64,000 bases of DNA from Chromera velia (Eukaryota > Sar > Chromeraceae). The stretch spans positions 1 to 64,000 of the forward strand of contig JAHBMJ010005740.1 of NCBI GenBank assembly GCA_018398765.1, given 5' to 3'. The notes under the pieces were generated by a model that was not told where the DNA came from, ran no database searches, and was given only the letters and a program-made list of their open reading frames with translations. Below are positions 47,865 to 60,869 of this stretch, piece by piece; position 1 is the stretch's first letter; the number at the start of each line of letters is the position of its first letter. The position numbers and the translations under genes are program-made.

Positions 47865-50800
47865 ATGATTCCGGTGGTGGATGAGGCGAGCAGCTGCACC
47901 CACGCAGACACTTTGAATCAGTGTGTGGAGTGGCTTCGCTTTGGGGAGAGGGCCTCGAAGTTTCCTCTCCTCTCGCCTGCGTTCTCGGCGTTTTCTGTCT
48001 TCTACGAGTCCTACGTTCTTTGGGGTATCAGCGACGATGGAGAAATCGAGGACGGCAAAATCGGTGTCTGGTGGGAAAAGTCACATGGCTCCTGTGTACT
48101 CTGTGAAGGGGAGACGGGAGGGAAGGTCCGTCTCTGTGTGGTTGGTTTGGACTGCCCCTCGTTTGCCGGGGCCCCTTCTCCAGTGTGGGACCAGCCGGAG
48201 AGGGCCCCAAAGCCCCAGGTGCACCAGTGTGGAGAGGTGTCAAAGGGGCGGGTCGCGGAGACGTTCCGAATCGCTCTGAAGCTGATTGAAACAGACAACG
48301 AGGAGCGGCGGGAGAAGAAAGACAAACAGCGCCACGGCCCCCACGTCCTGGCAGCAGCAGTGCATGCAGCTGTGAACGTTCCCGCCTCCTGGGAACTAGA
48401 CACAGAGGACCCCGTCTTTTTTCAGAGACTTCTGTCTCTTTTCCAACGAACTGCAGATGAGTATCCAGCAACCGTCGAGGCACACTCCCCCTCGACACTC
48501 GAAAAGTATCAATGGCCTCTGTTCTGTTCGGTCTTGCTGGAGCTTTTACGGATATTCCTGCAGTCCTCTGATGGCAGGGAAGTGACCTTCAAAGAGACGG
48601 CAAGCGATGAGTGGGGGGACTGTGATGGGGGCGTGTTGATGGATGGAGAGCAGAGGGAGGAGCTGAGGAATCTAGAGTCATCAGACGCGGACACCTGGTT
48701 CCTGTGGATTCTCCTCGACTTGGATCTGCAGGTAGCAGACATGGTTGGTCAAATCACCGACAAGCTAGTCTCAATGCTTCAGAGAGAGTCTGCTCTCAAA
48801 CTCGATTGAAACGCCCTGGCCACCCCGCCATATACTCCCTCCCGCCTCTCCGTTTCCCCCCCTGAAGGCATTTAGGCTTCATCTTTTTCCTCCTCTACTG
48901 TTTTCCCTGCTTCACAGATTAACAGATTCTCTCCCATGTCGGTCTGTCTCACATTTCTTCCTCTCTCATTTTTCTTTCTTGAATTTTACTTCTGCTCCTT
49001 CTCCTCGGTTCTTGATGTATTCTCCACGGCTCTGTCCGTACTCATCCTGTCGTTTTGTGTGTCTATCTGCCACTGCTGCATGAATTCAGCTGAGCATAAA
49101 GTACTCCGAGTGTCCCTCCGACACGAACCTGCTGGACGACACGATGGGTCTCTGTCAGAGCGCTGCTCGTCGTGCTGACGCTCTGACCAATGGGGTGGCT
49201 GTCCGGGTCGCCCTCGAGAGTGTGAAGGCAGTCAGAGAGCGATTCACCGAAGCCCGAAAGCGTTTCTGGAAAGAGAGGTGCCACCAGGCTTCTCTATCCC
49301 CAGAGGTCCTCAGGAGGGAGGCAGAAGACCTCCCCCGTCAAAATCCCGCAGTGGACTCTTCGTCTCTTCCCCAAAAGAAAATTGAGAATGCCGCGTGCGT
49401 CGGTTCTCTTGAAGAGCGACGCAAAGAGGCAAGGAGAAACATGGGAGAGCACAGTCATGGATTGTCGTTGACTGACGCTGATCGTGAAGGTAGAGGGCCA
49501 CTAGGGCAAGTAGACGTTGCACAGCTTCTCCTCCTTTTGAGGGGAACTGAGAGCATCGTCTTTTCGTGGTTGGCAGACGTGGTCAGAGATGTAAAAAGCG
49601 GGGGCAATTTTCGTGGGGTGTTGGTGGAGAGATTTGGGGGTCTGGTCGAAGGTCTTGAGGGCCTAGATCGGCTGACCAGGGTGTACACAGAGACCCTCGA
49701 AACCCTTCTGTCGTCTGAAGATGCAGACTTGAAAGCAGTAGCACACGCCCTTCCGCTCTCTGCTCTCCGATCGACTGAGTCTCTCGTGCACTGGGCTGCC
49801 TTTTGCATCGCTCATGCGCACCTGGAGAGAGATGACCGTCTTTTGGGGGTTCCTTTCAAGATCCCGCTAGATCGCGACGACCTGTGGAGGCTGGGTGTGG
49901 GGACCCGGGAGGCAGAGGATGCGGTTTTGGCGGTGCATTGGTACATTGGGAGGGCTAGAGAGAGGTTGCGGTCTGGGTGTGCGGGGGAGTTGTCAGACGG
50001 GCTTTTCTCTCTTGACAACCCTGCTGCGACCCTCGAGTGGGTAGATGGGTTCGTGAGGACAGAGACGGGGGCACCCTTGAGAGAGGAGTTACAGAAAGAG
50101 AGAGAAAGGGAGGGGACGCGTCGGGCGAACTTCTGCGCAGAGTTGGTGCAAAAGAAAGCAAGGCTGTCGGATCTGCGGCAGCATCTTGAGTTTGCTCAAA
50201 AAGAGGAAAGCGAAGCCAGCTTTGCGTATGCCAGCTCCGGCTACTTACAGTCAGCAAGGTGGCAATGGGAGTGCAAGAGGAAGCAAACCCAGGCCCTACA
50301 GAGTCAAGTCAAGTACACAAATGAAGACTACCCCAAAACTATCTTCCACCCCCTACCGAGGGGGGACCAGGACGCCTTGAGAGTGCTATTCTTTCTGCAG
50401 ATGCCCCTGCCTCTTCGCATCTTTGCCCGTCTGTCCATTGCAGCCCAGCAGTTGATGCTCCCACGCCCCTCTGCTCCTCACCTCTCCCCAAAAGACCATG
50501 CCCGAGCAAAGGAACTTGTGGCTGTGTGGCCCATGAGGTTCGACTGGAGGAACTACTGCTTGACATCTAGGTCAGCAGGGGTGTCCGGGCACAAGGGCGA
50601 TTGACCGGGTGTTGTGGGAGGTGCTTGCTTTGCGGCATGATTCCGTGTATTAATTTCCTCCCTTCTCAAATGTGTTGCTTGTTTGCAGAGACAACTGGCT
50701 GCCTGAAGCTGGGAACGGCCACATCCTTCTCGAGGACCCGGTCGTTGAATTCCTCAGCAACACCCCAGAAGTGCCCTCACACAGGGGACCCAAGCTCGTC

Positions 50801-53800
50801 GACTGCATCCACACGGACAGGTGCTGTGAGTTCTACCCAGACTTTCCTCCTTCCGGGGCATCTGCTCAGATTGGATGGAGGGGGGGACTTTTCGAGAATC
50901 ACAGCTGGCACAAGGGGGGGTTATTCAATCCCTTTCTGCTCCGAGGCACGACACACGAGCCTCTGGTGGACGCCTTCCACTCAGAGCCCCTCGGAGGCCT
51001 ATGGGACCAGCCGCCCGAACTCCGACAGCTCTTGACGACCTTCACAGTCATGAACGCGACCATCAGGCAAGACAGGGACAACATCGCTGTCGCCAGACAG
51101 GACGCTAAACCGTCTTGGATGGAATCAGACAATTGGTTGACTGTGGGGAATTTGAGGGCGTCATCGATGACGCAGATCTCGTCCCTCTGTGCGGCCCTGT
51201 GGGATGGCCGACTTCCCCTTGAGATCCCCTACGTGCAGGTTCTCGTTCAGCATCTGATGTGGCAAGTCGGGGAGATTTCAGAGAAGCAGGGGGGGGGGGA
51301 GGAAGACAGCCGGTTCATGTGGCGTCACGCTCTTGTTTCGAGCAATGCGCCCTCCCGCTCAAAGCACACACCCCTACTCAGGGATGCTCTGTCGAAAGTC
51401 GCGGGTGTGCTTCGAGAGCAGCCCCGACAACACCTGACGATGCTGCTCCTCTGCCCCCTCGCGGGATACCTGCGAGGCCTGGACGAGAACACGTACGCGT
51501 CTCTAGCCGACAATCTGACGTCCACTGCCCAACGGTGGGCGGAGATGAAGGCGGAGGAGGTCAGGAGAGGAGAGAGCGAGACAGGCAACGAAGAGGTAGA
51601 GAGACAGCGAGAGAGACGAATTTGGGAGGCCACGTTTCTCGGGTATGCCGCACTGAGCCGGTATGATGGGTTCCTTTCCATCCAGTCCGTTGAAGACTTG
51701 TGTGTGGGTCTGGCTGTGTTGCACCTCCGTGTTCAGACCGGGGGGGCGGAGGGGCGCCTGATTGAGGTGCTTCGGCATGTGCACGGACGGTGCCTTGAGG
51801 TGGTTGCGCGAAGGATGAAGACCATTTTGGCACTCGTGAGGGGGAGTGGGGGGGACAGGATCCTGACCGCAGCAGCAAGAAAGATTCTCGGGTCTGGGGT
51901 TGTCCCTGCTCTGGTTGATATCTGTTGGAATCAAGTAGGAGGGAATAGGAGTTGCTGTTTCGAGGCCGTGTTTGGCGGTCGTCTTCTCTCTTTGAACCTT
52001 GCCACAGGGTGTGTGCTTCTTGACGGTCACCCTCCCTCCTCCCTTCCCCCCTCTGTCACGACGCACGCGTTGTTTTTGAGGACATTCGGGGACGCCAAAT
52101 TTGAAGTCGTGAGGGACGCCTCAGGGCTGATGAGGACGACCTCAACCTTCGAGGAACGGTTCTACACATTCCTTCCGTTGGAGAACGGGAAGCAGCTGAG
52201 AATTTCGGAAAGCTTTTTCGATGAACAGAGACAGGTCGGTAGCGGCAGGCAGCCGAGAGGTAGAGGGGTGGGCATGAAACAGAAAGAGGAGAATCGCGGA
52301 GCACGAAGGAGGCGGCGGGGGGGAAAGGAGACAAACAGACCCGAAGCAAACAGCTAGGCGTGCAAGCAACCAGCAGGCAGGAAGGAGATGGTTACTAGGC
52401 AAGAATTCGGGAGACAGATAGATAAAGAGAAGACGAAAAGGCCGCAAGGAGATGGGAGGAAAAAGACAACTGTGAAGGCAGGGAGGAGACATGCAGATAG
52501 GCATGAAACAAAAAGATGGGAAAACATGAAAGAAACAGGCAGGCACGACAGAGAGTACTTGCTTCATTGAGATAGACCTTCAAAAAAAAAAATCTTTAGA
52601 GCGCAATGATCTGACATTTTCCTCATTGGTTTGAAAGTCCCATATTGAATTGGGTGACCTCTCGACTGTAAGAGTTTTCGTTTTCTTCGTTCTGCAGGAA
52701 GAGGACACGCTCGAGTTGCTTGACCCCAATGGAAAGTGGGCAGAGCAGCTGCCTCGTCGTCTGCGTGATCTGTGCTCCCATTGGTACAGCCACACGAAGA
52801 ACGTTGTGGTGATGCGAGGAAAGAAGTATTTGGAGAGAGAGGCCAGGCACCTGCTCGTGCTGTGCGGTTCTCCCGGTTTGGAGGAGTGGCTATGTGTCGA
52901 TGTCCCCATAGTCGACAGGGCGGGCAGCGACAAAAAGGAAGTCTGGTGTCGCCTCGCACATCAGGCAGAGGAGGGGCGACTGGGTCGTCACGTTGTTCTG
53001 GGGGGGGAGGGGGATGTCTCTCGTGTCCTTGAGCAATTAGAATCAGTCGAGGAGAGGGAGTTCATTCATGTGAAGGAGGAACCATGGGAAGGGGGGGGGG
53101 GAAGGGTGCTCCGCTTCGAGCTCCCCCGGGTGAAGGATTTGTGCTTCCGTCTGTTCCCATCCCGGGCGGGGGGTGAGTGGCGTCTGCGTTGTGCCAGTCA
53201 GAGAGGGTGGCGCCTGGCTGACTGCCAACTGCTGCCCGACTGTCTGTACCGTTTTGAGCAGTACCTCGTGCTTGAGAGGGATGAGTGGGAGGTGCCTGAG
53301 AATAATCAGGGCGTCTGTGGTGCAGAGGGGGCGGAGGCCCTTGAACAGATGGGGGTTCGGACTTCGGTGTTCGATGTCGATGCCTCCCTTGAGGAGGGAA
53401 GGGTAGAGGAGAGGGGCCAAGAGCAAGAGCAGGAGGAAGAGGAGAAGGAGGAGGAGGAGTTTGTGTGGGGGGAGGCAAATATCAAAAGCGAGAGGGAAAA
53501 GGGGCGTGATTGTCAAGCGACCCTCCTTCTCGTTCCCGAAGAGGGGCTCCTGTCCTGCTCCCGTTCCTTAACAGGGATGTGTCTGAAGCGCCCTCTTGGT
53601 AGTGGGGCTGAGAGATCCTTCCACAAGGTTGAGGTCCACCCTTTATTCAGAGACCTCCGACCCCTCGACCCATCCGGTCGTCTCCAGCTTGCTTTGTTAC
53701 ACGCAGCCACGAGTTCTCTGCTCGAGGAAGAGCGCTCCTCTGCTAGGGGCATGCAGGAAGCCATCCGTCTGGTCAGGGCTTGTGGGGACAACGTGCCTCT

Positions 53801-56800
53801 CCGAAGCGCAGAGAGCGACAAGCTCGATCAAATCGCAGCTGTTGCGTGTCGAGGAAAATGTCAACCGACCGGAGACGGGGAGGCCCTGCGTTTGGTTGTT
53901 GAGGCCGTCTCGAGACGGAAGAAGGAGACAGCATATCTCTTCTGCGCAGACGCAGACATCGAGTCATTCGATGGTGATGCTGACGAGTCCAAGAGACTTC
54001 CTCACCTCTCCTTCGGCCTCTCTCGAGAGGTCCAGAAGGCAGCCACGAGGTACAAAGTGCTGGAGGAAGAGGGGAGGGGGAGTCCTCTTCTGAATCCGAG
54101 GACGGCTCTGCTGCCCTGTGAGGAGGAGAGGGTGTTCGGCAGGCAGGCGGTTGCCCGCAGAGGTGCAAAAGCCGCCTCGCTGCGTTGTGAGAGACCTAGA
54201 TTTCGAGGGGTCCCACAAAAACCCGACAGTCACTTCCAGATTGCACGTTTGTCTAGGCAGGCAGACGCTGTCGACAGAAATGTCCGGGAGGGACTGTTCT
54301 CCCTCGTGCCCATATCACAAAAGCAGAAAAGAGACAGCCGCCATGCTGCTGCCTTGCCTCTTTCAAACAGCACCCCCGCAGCTGCGACCCTTCTGGGGTC
54401 TGCTATGCTTGAGGAGCAGCGTCTCAGCTGGGAGAAGTTTCAGAAGCACTCGGAGGAGAGAACCGAGCTTGCGGGGTCTCTAGAGAATCTCGCAAAGACC
54501 CTTTGGTCTTATTGGAAGGAGGTGAAAGGAACAGAAGGGAGACTGCGAAAGTGTCTCCTCAGGGTGCTCTGGAATGCGCAGGGCGGTGCAAAGGAAGAGA
54601 CGGGTTTCGCCTGTCACCTTTCTGCCCAGCTGCTGCAAGCGGCCGGGCTGAGGGGCAGGGCGGGCTGTGGCGATCTGGCACGGTGCGCGTTTGACAGGGA
54701 GTGGGTGTGTTGGCTTCAGCCTTTCCTGTCGTCTGGCGAGGTTCAGAGTGTAATGGAGGGGTGTGTACGATGGCTACAGCTCTGCTCACTTGCAGGCCTG
54801 CTGTTGCGTGCACGTGTTCTGTGCCTCCCGCCGGGGACTGCAGAGACCCCCTGTGGGTCTGGGGGGATGGAGGAGAGGGGGGAGGGAGAGGATTCGTTCA
54901 GAGTAGAACAGATCAAGAGAGCCCTCGAGAGCGCTCGGAGAGAGTGGGATCCGATGGAGTACCCGAGGTGGGTCGCCTTCGAGGTAGACCAACAGATCTC
55001 CATTCGACCCAAGCAGAGCGCTGTCGCTTGTACCCTTTTGAGGGAACCTGACGGAATTGTTCAGCTGAACATGGGGGAGGGGAAGACTAGGGTCATTCTG
55101 CCGATGTTGGTGCTCGAGTTAAGCGCCAAGAAGAACAACCTAGTGAGGTGTAATTTTTTGTCCCAACTTTTGGGAGATGCCTGGAGGCACTTCCGAGAGG
55201 CCCTGCAGGCTTCTCCTGTCTTTTCCCTTCTGCTCATGCAGCTCCCGTTTTTTAGACAGCTCAGAGTCCCTGCACGGTTGTGGCAGAGGGTTGCCGTGCA
55301 GCTGAGGGAATGCCGCCAATCCGCAGGGTGCCTTTTTGTTGCACCAGAGCACCGTCTGTCCCTTCAATTGAAGTCAATCGAGTTAGGCAGCATGAGAGGG
55401 AGAACTAGGCCGAGTGGGAGGGGGGCGGCCAGCGAGTCGGACTCCCTCGCTGAGCTCAATGCTGTTCTGAGAGATCAGCTTGAGGGTGAGGGGGTGATTG
55501 ACCTGATCGACGAGAGCGACAAGCTTCTTGATCCTCAATATCAGTTGATCTACGCATGTGGCCTGCAGCATGGCCTCCCTGCAGGCTCCGAACGATGGAC
55601 TGCAGCACAGGCAGTTTGCAGGGTTCTGGGCAGACTTGAGCGATTCCCCAAAGTTTTGTCAGTTTTGCAGAGAGAGGGTGTGTCCACGTTGGCAGGGAGG
55701 GGGGGTGCCTCGGAGCATCAGTCACCAGCTGCCTTCCGCAGACCTGAAATCGGGAGTTTTCCCTCGTTCCTTCTGGCAGAGAGGGGCAGTGAGGGGTTTC
55801 CCGAAAGATCGCAGAGGGATCTGCGGAGGGCAGTGCTTGAGGGTATTTTGGAGGACCCCCCCTCCGATTTCCTCTGGCTCCCCGATGTTTTGAGGGGACT
55901 CTGGAAAGAGGACTCTGAAAAGTTTTGTGCTTTTTTGACGGAGACAGAAGCAACAGTCGAAGAAATCCCACCGCCCGTCAGTGCCCATTTGAGTGAGTTT
56001 GGAAGAAGGGACGCTGTGCTTGCTCTTCGAGGCTTTCTTGTGTTCGATCCCCTTTGGCATGCCCTCAGTCGTCGCCCCTCTGTTGACTTCGGTCTACGCA
56101 CAGCAGCAACAACAGGCACCGGCTGTCACAAAACCCGCATGGCAGTACCCTATAGAGGCGCAGATACACCCGCACTCAGAGCCGAATTCAAAAATCCCGA
56201 CAGCGCGATCGCATTCACCCAACTCGCTTATTTCCATGACGGCTTAACTGAGCAGCAGGTGAGAGAGACGCTGTCGGTCTTTCTCCGCCTCGGGCAGGGG
56301 GTGAGGGAGGCGGTTTTTGGTGAATGGTTTCGGCCTCTGAAGGATGCGAGTGCGGAGGCCCTCCGAGGGGCCGGTCTGACGGAGGAGGAGAGAAACAGCA
56401 TCGACGAGGAGAGGAAGGTGGATCTCACCAACGCAGTCCAAGTCAGACTGCTCCACCGAGCATTCAGACTGAATCGGTCTTTTATTGATTTCTTCCTCTC
56501 CCATTGCGTCTTCCCGAAAGACACTCGACAGTTCCCGCAGTCGATTGTCGCCTCTGCATGGCACCTTGTGCCGAGGGGGGCACGAGGGTTTTCAGGCACC
56601 AAAGACGGCCATCTACTGCAGCCGCTGACTGTCCGACAGCTTCTAGAGAACGGGGACGTCGAGCTCGAATCGACAGACGGGAAGATGCTGTCCCTTCTAC
56701 AGCGATCATGTGAGGGAACAGGGGTGTCAAAACTCCAATTTAGCGGCAGCAGACACGGCCCCGATGCTGCAGCGCATGCAGTGCTGGAGAAGGTCGGAGA

Positions 56801-58436
56801 GACCGAGTGCGAGGCGTTGATCGATGCTGGTGGCCTCATGGCTGGTATGAGCAACCAGTTAGTGGCAGAGCATCTGTCAGGGATGATTGAAAAGAAGCAG
56901 CAGCAGCGAGGGGGGTCGATGACTAGTGTCTCTCCGATCCCTCTGCGCGGTGTTCTGTTTTTCAGCTCATCGACGAATGGATGGATGGTGAGGCATTTTG
57001 AGAACAGGTATGTCTGTGAGAGGCATCAGTCGGATTTGGAAGATCGTGAGTGCTTTGCATTTTTCGATCACGAGAGGTGCAGAGGGGCAGACCTGAAACT
57101 GCACCCTCGAGCGAGGGCAGTGATGACGTTGGGGTTGAGGATGAGGAAGGAGGACGTGATGCAGGCTGCCATGCGAATGAGGCAGCTCGAGTGGGGCCAG
57201 AGTATCGTTCTGGTGGCCCCTCCAAATGTGTTTTCTCAAATAGAGAATCTCACTCAGAGGGAGAGGGGGGGCGTGAGTGTGGACATGAAGGGGGCAGTTC
57301 TGCAGTGGGCGTTTGTGAATTCTGTGCAGGCAGTGGCGAGGGGATTGGAGGAGTGGGGGTCGCAGGGCGGGTATTTTGCAACAACTGCTTTGATGTCCTG
57401 GGCTGAGAATGAAGGCTGTGAGCAGCCTCAGGGCATGCAGGGAGGGAGGGTGCTGGGGGAGCAGATGGATGTGGAGAGATGGTATGGAGAGAGAAATGGG
57501 GAAACTTCGCGAGCAGTGCGCGCACTTCGAAAGTTGAATTGGCTTCGGCACAGGTCAGTGACAGAGGGGCGTGAGGTTGAGAAAACCCTGTGTGTGACTA
57601 TTGGAAGCCGTCTTGCCAAGTTTGGCAGAGAGTTTATGGTGAGAGGGGCAGCGGGTGAGGATCAGGTAGAGAGGGAATTGGAGGAAGAACTTGAAGAAGA
57701 AGTGGAAGAGGAGAGAGAAGTGGAGCGAGCAGAGGGAAGGAAGGTGGAGGATTGGGATTACTCCCGTGCTCTCACAGCAAAAGCAACTAGCGATTTGGAG
57801 CACAATGTTGCTCTCCAACCCCTAAGAGATTTTGTCCAGACAGCTTTCGCAGAAACCGACGTGCACGGGCTTCCGCTTGCACACGCTCAGTTGTTTGTGA
57901 CTGAGGGATTTGCTGAGACGGTAGAAAAGCAGAGAAGCGAGACAGAAGGCCTCGAGGCCTATCTGCAGCAGGTGGAGCACGCACTCGTCCTCCCTGCTGC
58001 CACTCCACCGCAGTTGCTGCTCCTGTCTTGCAGAGAAGCAAGCGGAATCATGAAGGCCCTTTGGTCTTCCGATCAGACGCACGGCAGTATCTCTTCTTTT
58101 CCAAACTCAGTTGTGACCCTCTCAGAATTGAAGAGACGGGCTGTGCCCTCATCACAGGGAAGGGCCCTGGATGCTCCTGTGGCGGCTGCCCTCCTTTTTG
58201 CAGGGCACACGAATTTCGGGTTTTTTGATGTGGCTGTAAGTCGTCTCGTGGGCGCGCCCTCCCTTTTGGGGGGGTTGTCTGCTGCCACCTCGGGGGTTCA
58301 TTGTTCTAGGAGAAGAGCTGCAAAGAGGTTTGCGGAGGCGAGAGGGAAGACTGCCGACCTTCATAGAAGCCCCCTATGGAGGATCCTGGAGGGTCTCGGG
58401 CAGTCTCTTCAAGGGATCGGGCCAGGCTCAGCATGA
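47865..58436 (+). CDS. Giant DUF3638/DUF3645 helicase-like P-loop NTPase
   Basis: Four exons chain in phase: 47865-48731, 49090-50570, 50689-52234 and 52698-58436 (TGA), giving about 3210 residues, typical for the family. The conserved core is in exon 4. QLNMGEGKTRVILPMLVLEL (about 2087-2106) is the Walker A segment. VIDLIDESDKLLDPQYQLIY (about 2231-2250) is a Walker B-like DESD box. VPYRGADTPALRAEF and SAIAFTQLAYFHDGLT mark the DUF3645-type region. LIDAGGLMAGMSN, then FDHERCRGADLKL and MQAAMRMRQL (about 2787) resemble the C-terminal helicase half. These motifs define the DUF3638/DUF3645 proteins of fungi, oomycetes and other protists, whose cellular role is not established. Glu-rich linkers occur at about 1540-1560 and 2955-2985. 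The ATG is the first good in-frame start, though an additional upstream exon cannot be excluded. The 5.7-kb last exon contrasts with the finely split gene to the left. Confidence 0.9.
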
Positions 58437-58556
58437 AAGGAGAGGGGGGGCAGGCCTGATGCATGGATGACTTGTCAAACAACTTGGCACAAATTTTGAC
58501 CGGCCCTCTCTCATTCTCCTTCTCTCTCTCCCTTTTCTCCCCCTCCCCCCCCCCCC

Positions 58557-58587
<31 letters not shown>

Positions 58588-58975
58588 TGTGTGTGTCTGT
58601 TGTCTTTGTTGCTTTCTGTCTGTTGTCTTTGTTGCTTTCTTTCTTTTTGTCTGTTGTGTTCATGAAGAAAAGGAGGGGGAAAAACCATATTGGTCTGTCT
58701 GTATGTATGCATGTATGTATGTATGTGTGGCCGTTCTTTTGTCTTTGTTCTTTCTTTTTGTCTGTTGTGTTCATGAAGAAAACGAGGGAGAAGAAGAAGA
58801 AACATACAGTCTGTGTTTCCGAAAAAAAGGGAGAAGAAGAAACATATAGTCTGTCTGTTGTTGAATGCTCACTGGGGAGAGAAACAGGCAGTTTAGAATC
58901 ATTGGGGCGTGTTTTGCCGCAGCATTCACTGTCAGTGAAGTTTTTCAATGATGCGGAACAACAAATATTCTTATG
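58437..58975. repeat. 3' flank with GT microsatellite and duplicated pyrimidine-rich units
   Basis: A CT-rich tract and about 13 GT units lie at about 58500-58597. A unit containing TTCTTTTTGTCTGTTGTGTTCATGAAGAAAA-type sequence occurs twice (about 58638-58672 and 58748-58782), followed by GAAGAAGAAACATA repeats. This is probably the 3' UTR or immediate flank of the giant NTPase gene. Confidence 0.7.
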
Positions 58976-59461
58976 ATAAATGAATATGAATACATAAATC
59001 TGAATTGATCTAAATTCATCTGAATAGCGTGTAAAATTCTATTGTTTAATTTTGAAAAGATTCTTAATTCTGCAGAGGGAAAAAAACATTAAGAAAATTT
59101 GAGATCATTCCAATTAAGTTTTTTTTTCTCACTTTGAATTGGGATGATACCTTAAATAAAAATGTTCATACTTTATTTCTCATTGATCAAACAATTTTTT
59201 ATAACTAGTTATCAACTTAATAATATCAAGCTGTTATGTACATGTTTATTTTTTTGAAAAAAATAGTAATATTAAGATTGACAGGTTAGGTGATAAGTGT
59301 TATAGGATAAATTGATCTAGTAAATGATTTATTGGTGCCCTTAGATAGTATATCAGTGAGTTAGCTTTTATAATAATTATGAATGAGGAGTAGGCAGTGC
59401 GCTGGTTATGACTGAGGGGTCAGAAGTACTTAGCAAATGCCAAAGAAGGCATTCGGATGGA

Positions 59462-59883
59462 GGAGCGTCAAATATGAGGTCGCATGAGAGAGAGAGCTAG
59501 CAGTGAGAGCAGTAACCAGGACAGAAGGAAGAGACGAAAGACGTATAGGCCAGACGCTAGGAACAAACTTTAAGTCAAGGCCCCCCCCCATTATAGGGAG
59601 TCACCTAACTTTGGAAGCCGATTTCTCACCCAAAAATCACTTTCTGAAAAAACGGTTCAAACTAGTTGATTTGTCTCATATAAAAATGAATCTTTTTGGC
59701 TGTAAAACTCCTTCAAATTCTTACGTTTTTTATAAGACTACCCATAATGATTATGAAGATAAGGAGCGTCAAGTATGAGGTCGCATGAGAGAGAGAGCTA
59801 GCAGCGAGAGCAGTGACCAAGACAGAAGGAAGAGGCGAAAGACGTATAGACCAGACGCTAGGAACAAACTTTAAGTCAATGCC
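59462..59883 (+). repeat. Direct repeat, two 121-bp copies spaced 301 bp
   Basis: 59462-59582 and 59763-59883 align without gaps with about seven mismatches. The 180 bases between them are unrelated AT-rich sequence. No target duplication or coding region marks it as a known element class. Confidence 0.8.
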
Positions 59884-60054
59884 CTCTTATAATGAAGCTA
59901 TAATAATTAATAAGTTAATTAACCTACTGATGTAGTAGAAGCGATACTATCACCAGTCTAGTCACCAGTTTTAACTGGTTTAAAATTGCCGGGGTTTTAA
60001 TTTTTTTCCTAAATTTATTTTCTAAGTTCACACGGTGGTCGAAAGCATACCGGC

Positions 60055-60088
60055 AACCTTAGGTTGCATCGGCTTGCAACCTAAGGTT
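60055..60088. repeat. Perfect 14-bp hairpin with 6-bp loop
   Basis: AACCTTAGGTTGCA at 60055-60068 and TGCAACCTAAGGTT at 60075-60088 are exact reverse complements around TCGGCT. It stands in AT-rich DNA downstream of nothing recognisable, so it may be an element end, not a terminator. Confidence 0.7.
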
Positions 60089-60869
60089 CTAGGCGTAATT
60101 TTTTTTTTTTAAAAAAGTCATTTTCACTTTTTTGTTTTTTGTTTTTTTTTCTGATGTCAGATTAAAAAACATGTTGTTTAAGTTAGTTTAAGTGTTGTTG
60201 ATGTGTTAGACGAATCAACAAGTGTTGTTTAAGTATTGTTACACTATTGTTTTTTTGTTATAATAATAAATGAATGTTGTTACACTGTTATGCAACTATT
60301 GTTTTATGTTGCTGTTCTGTTCTCCTCCGACGCGATTGGCCAGACAGAGACAGAATCTAACCTAGATGGCGCTAGGAGCCTAGAAGGCTAGTCGTATTGG
60401 TATATGCAGATGAAGTGACATATCGGTTAAGCTCTTTCTGAGCGTTCAGTATTGGCTGTACTGTATCGGTATTGCACGTATCAGTCTACAGAGCTAGGGT
60501 CTGAAGGTTCAGTACTGGTCGTCTGGTCTAGAGTGGCTGAGTCTTGAAAGATGCTCGGAAGCTTCGATTTGATTGGATGCTCGATTCAAGATTCGAAAAA
60601 TTCTCCTCAATCCGGTGTCTCAAAACTGGCAGCATGATCTTGTTGATTTCTTTTGATTCGATTTGATTTCATGACTTAGCTAATTTCTTATGCATTTATA
60701 AGCTGTGACTTACGCATTACGCATGCATTATGCGTAATATGGGAATTACGCGTTAGTCTTGCCTTAATTACGAGTGGGCCCTGGAAATGTATGTCGGCAT
60801 GGCCATGGAAAGCGCAATATTTATAAATATTTAATATTTTCACGTCTTAATATGATGAGTAAAAAGAGC

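Noticed and set aside
53043-58082. Minus-strand frames inside the giant NTPase exon
   Set aside because: Antisense shadows of a well-conserved protein; no domains or independent splice structure.
59462-59883. Terminal repeats of an LTR element
   Set aside because: The copies are only 180 bases apart with no coding region, primer site or target duplication between or around them.
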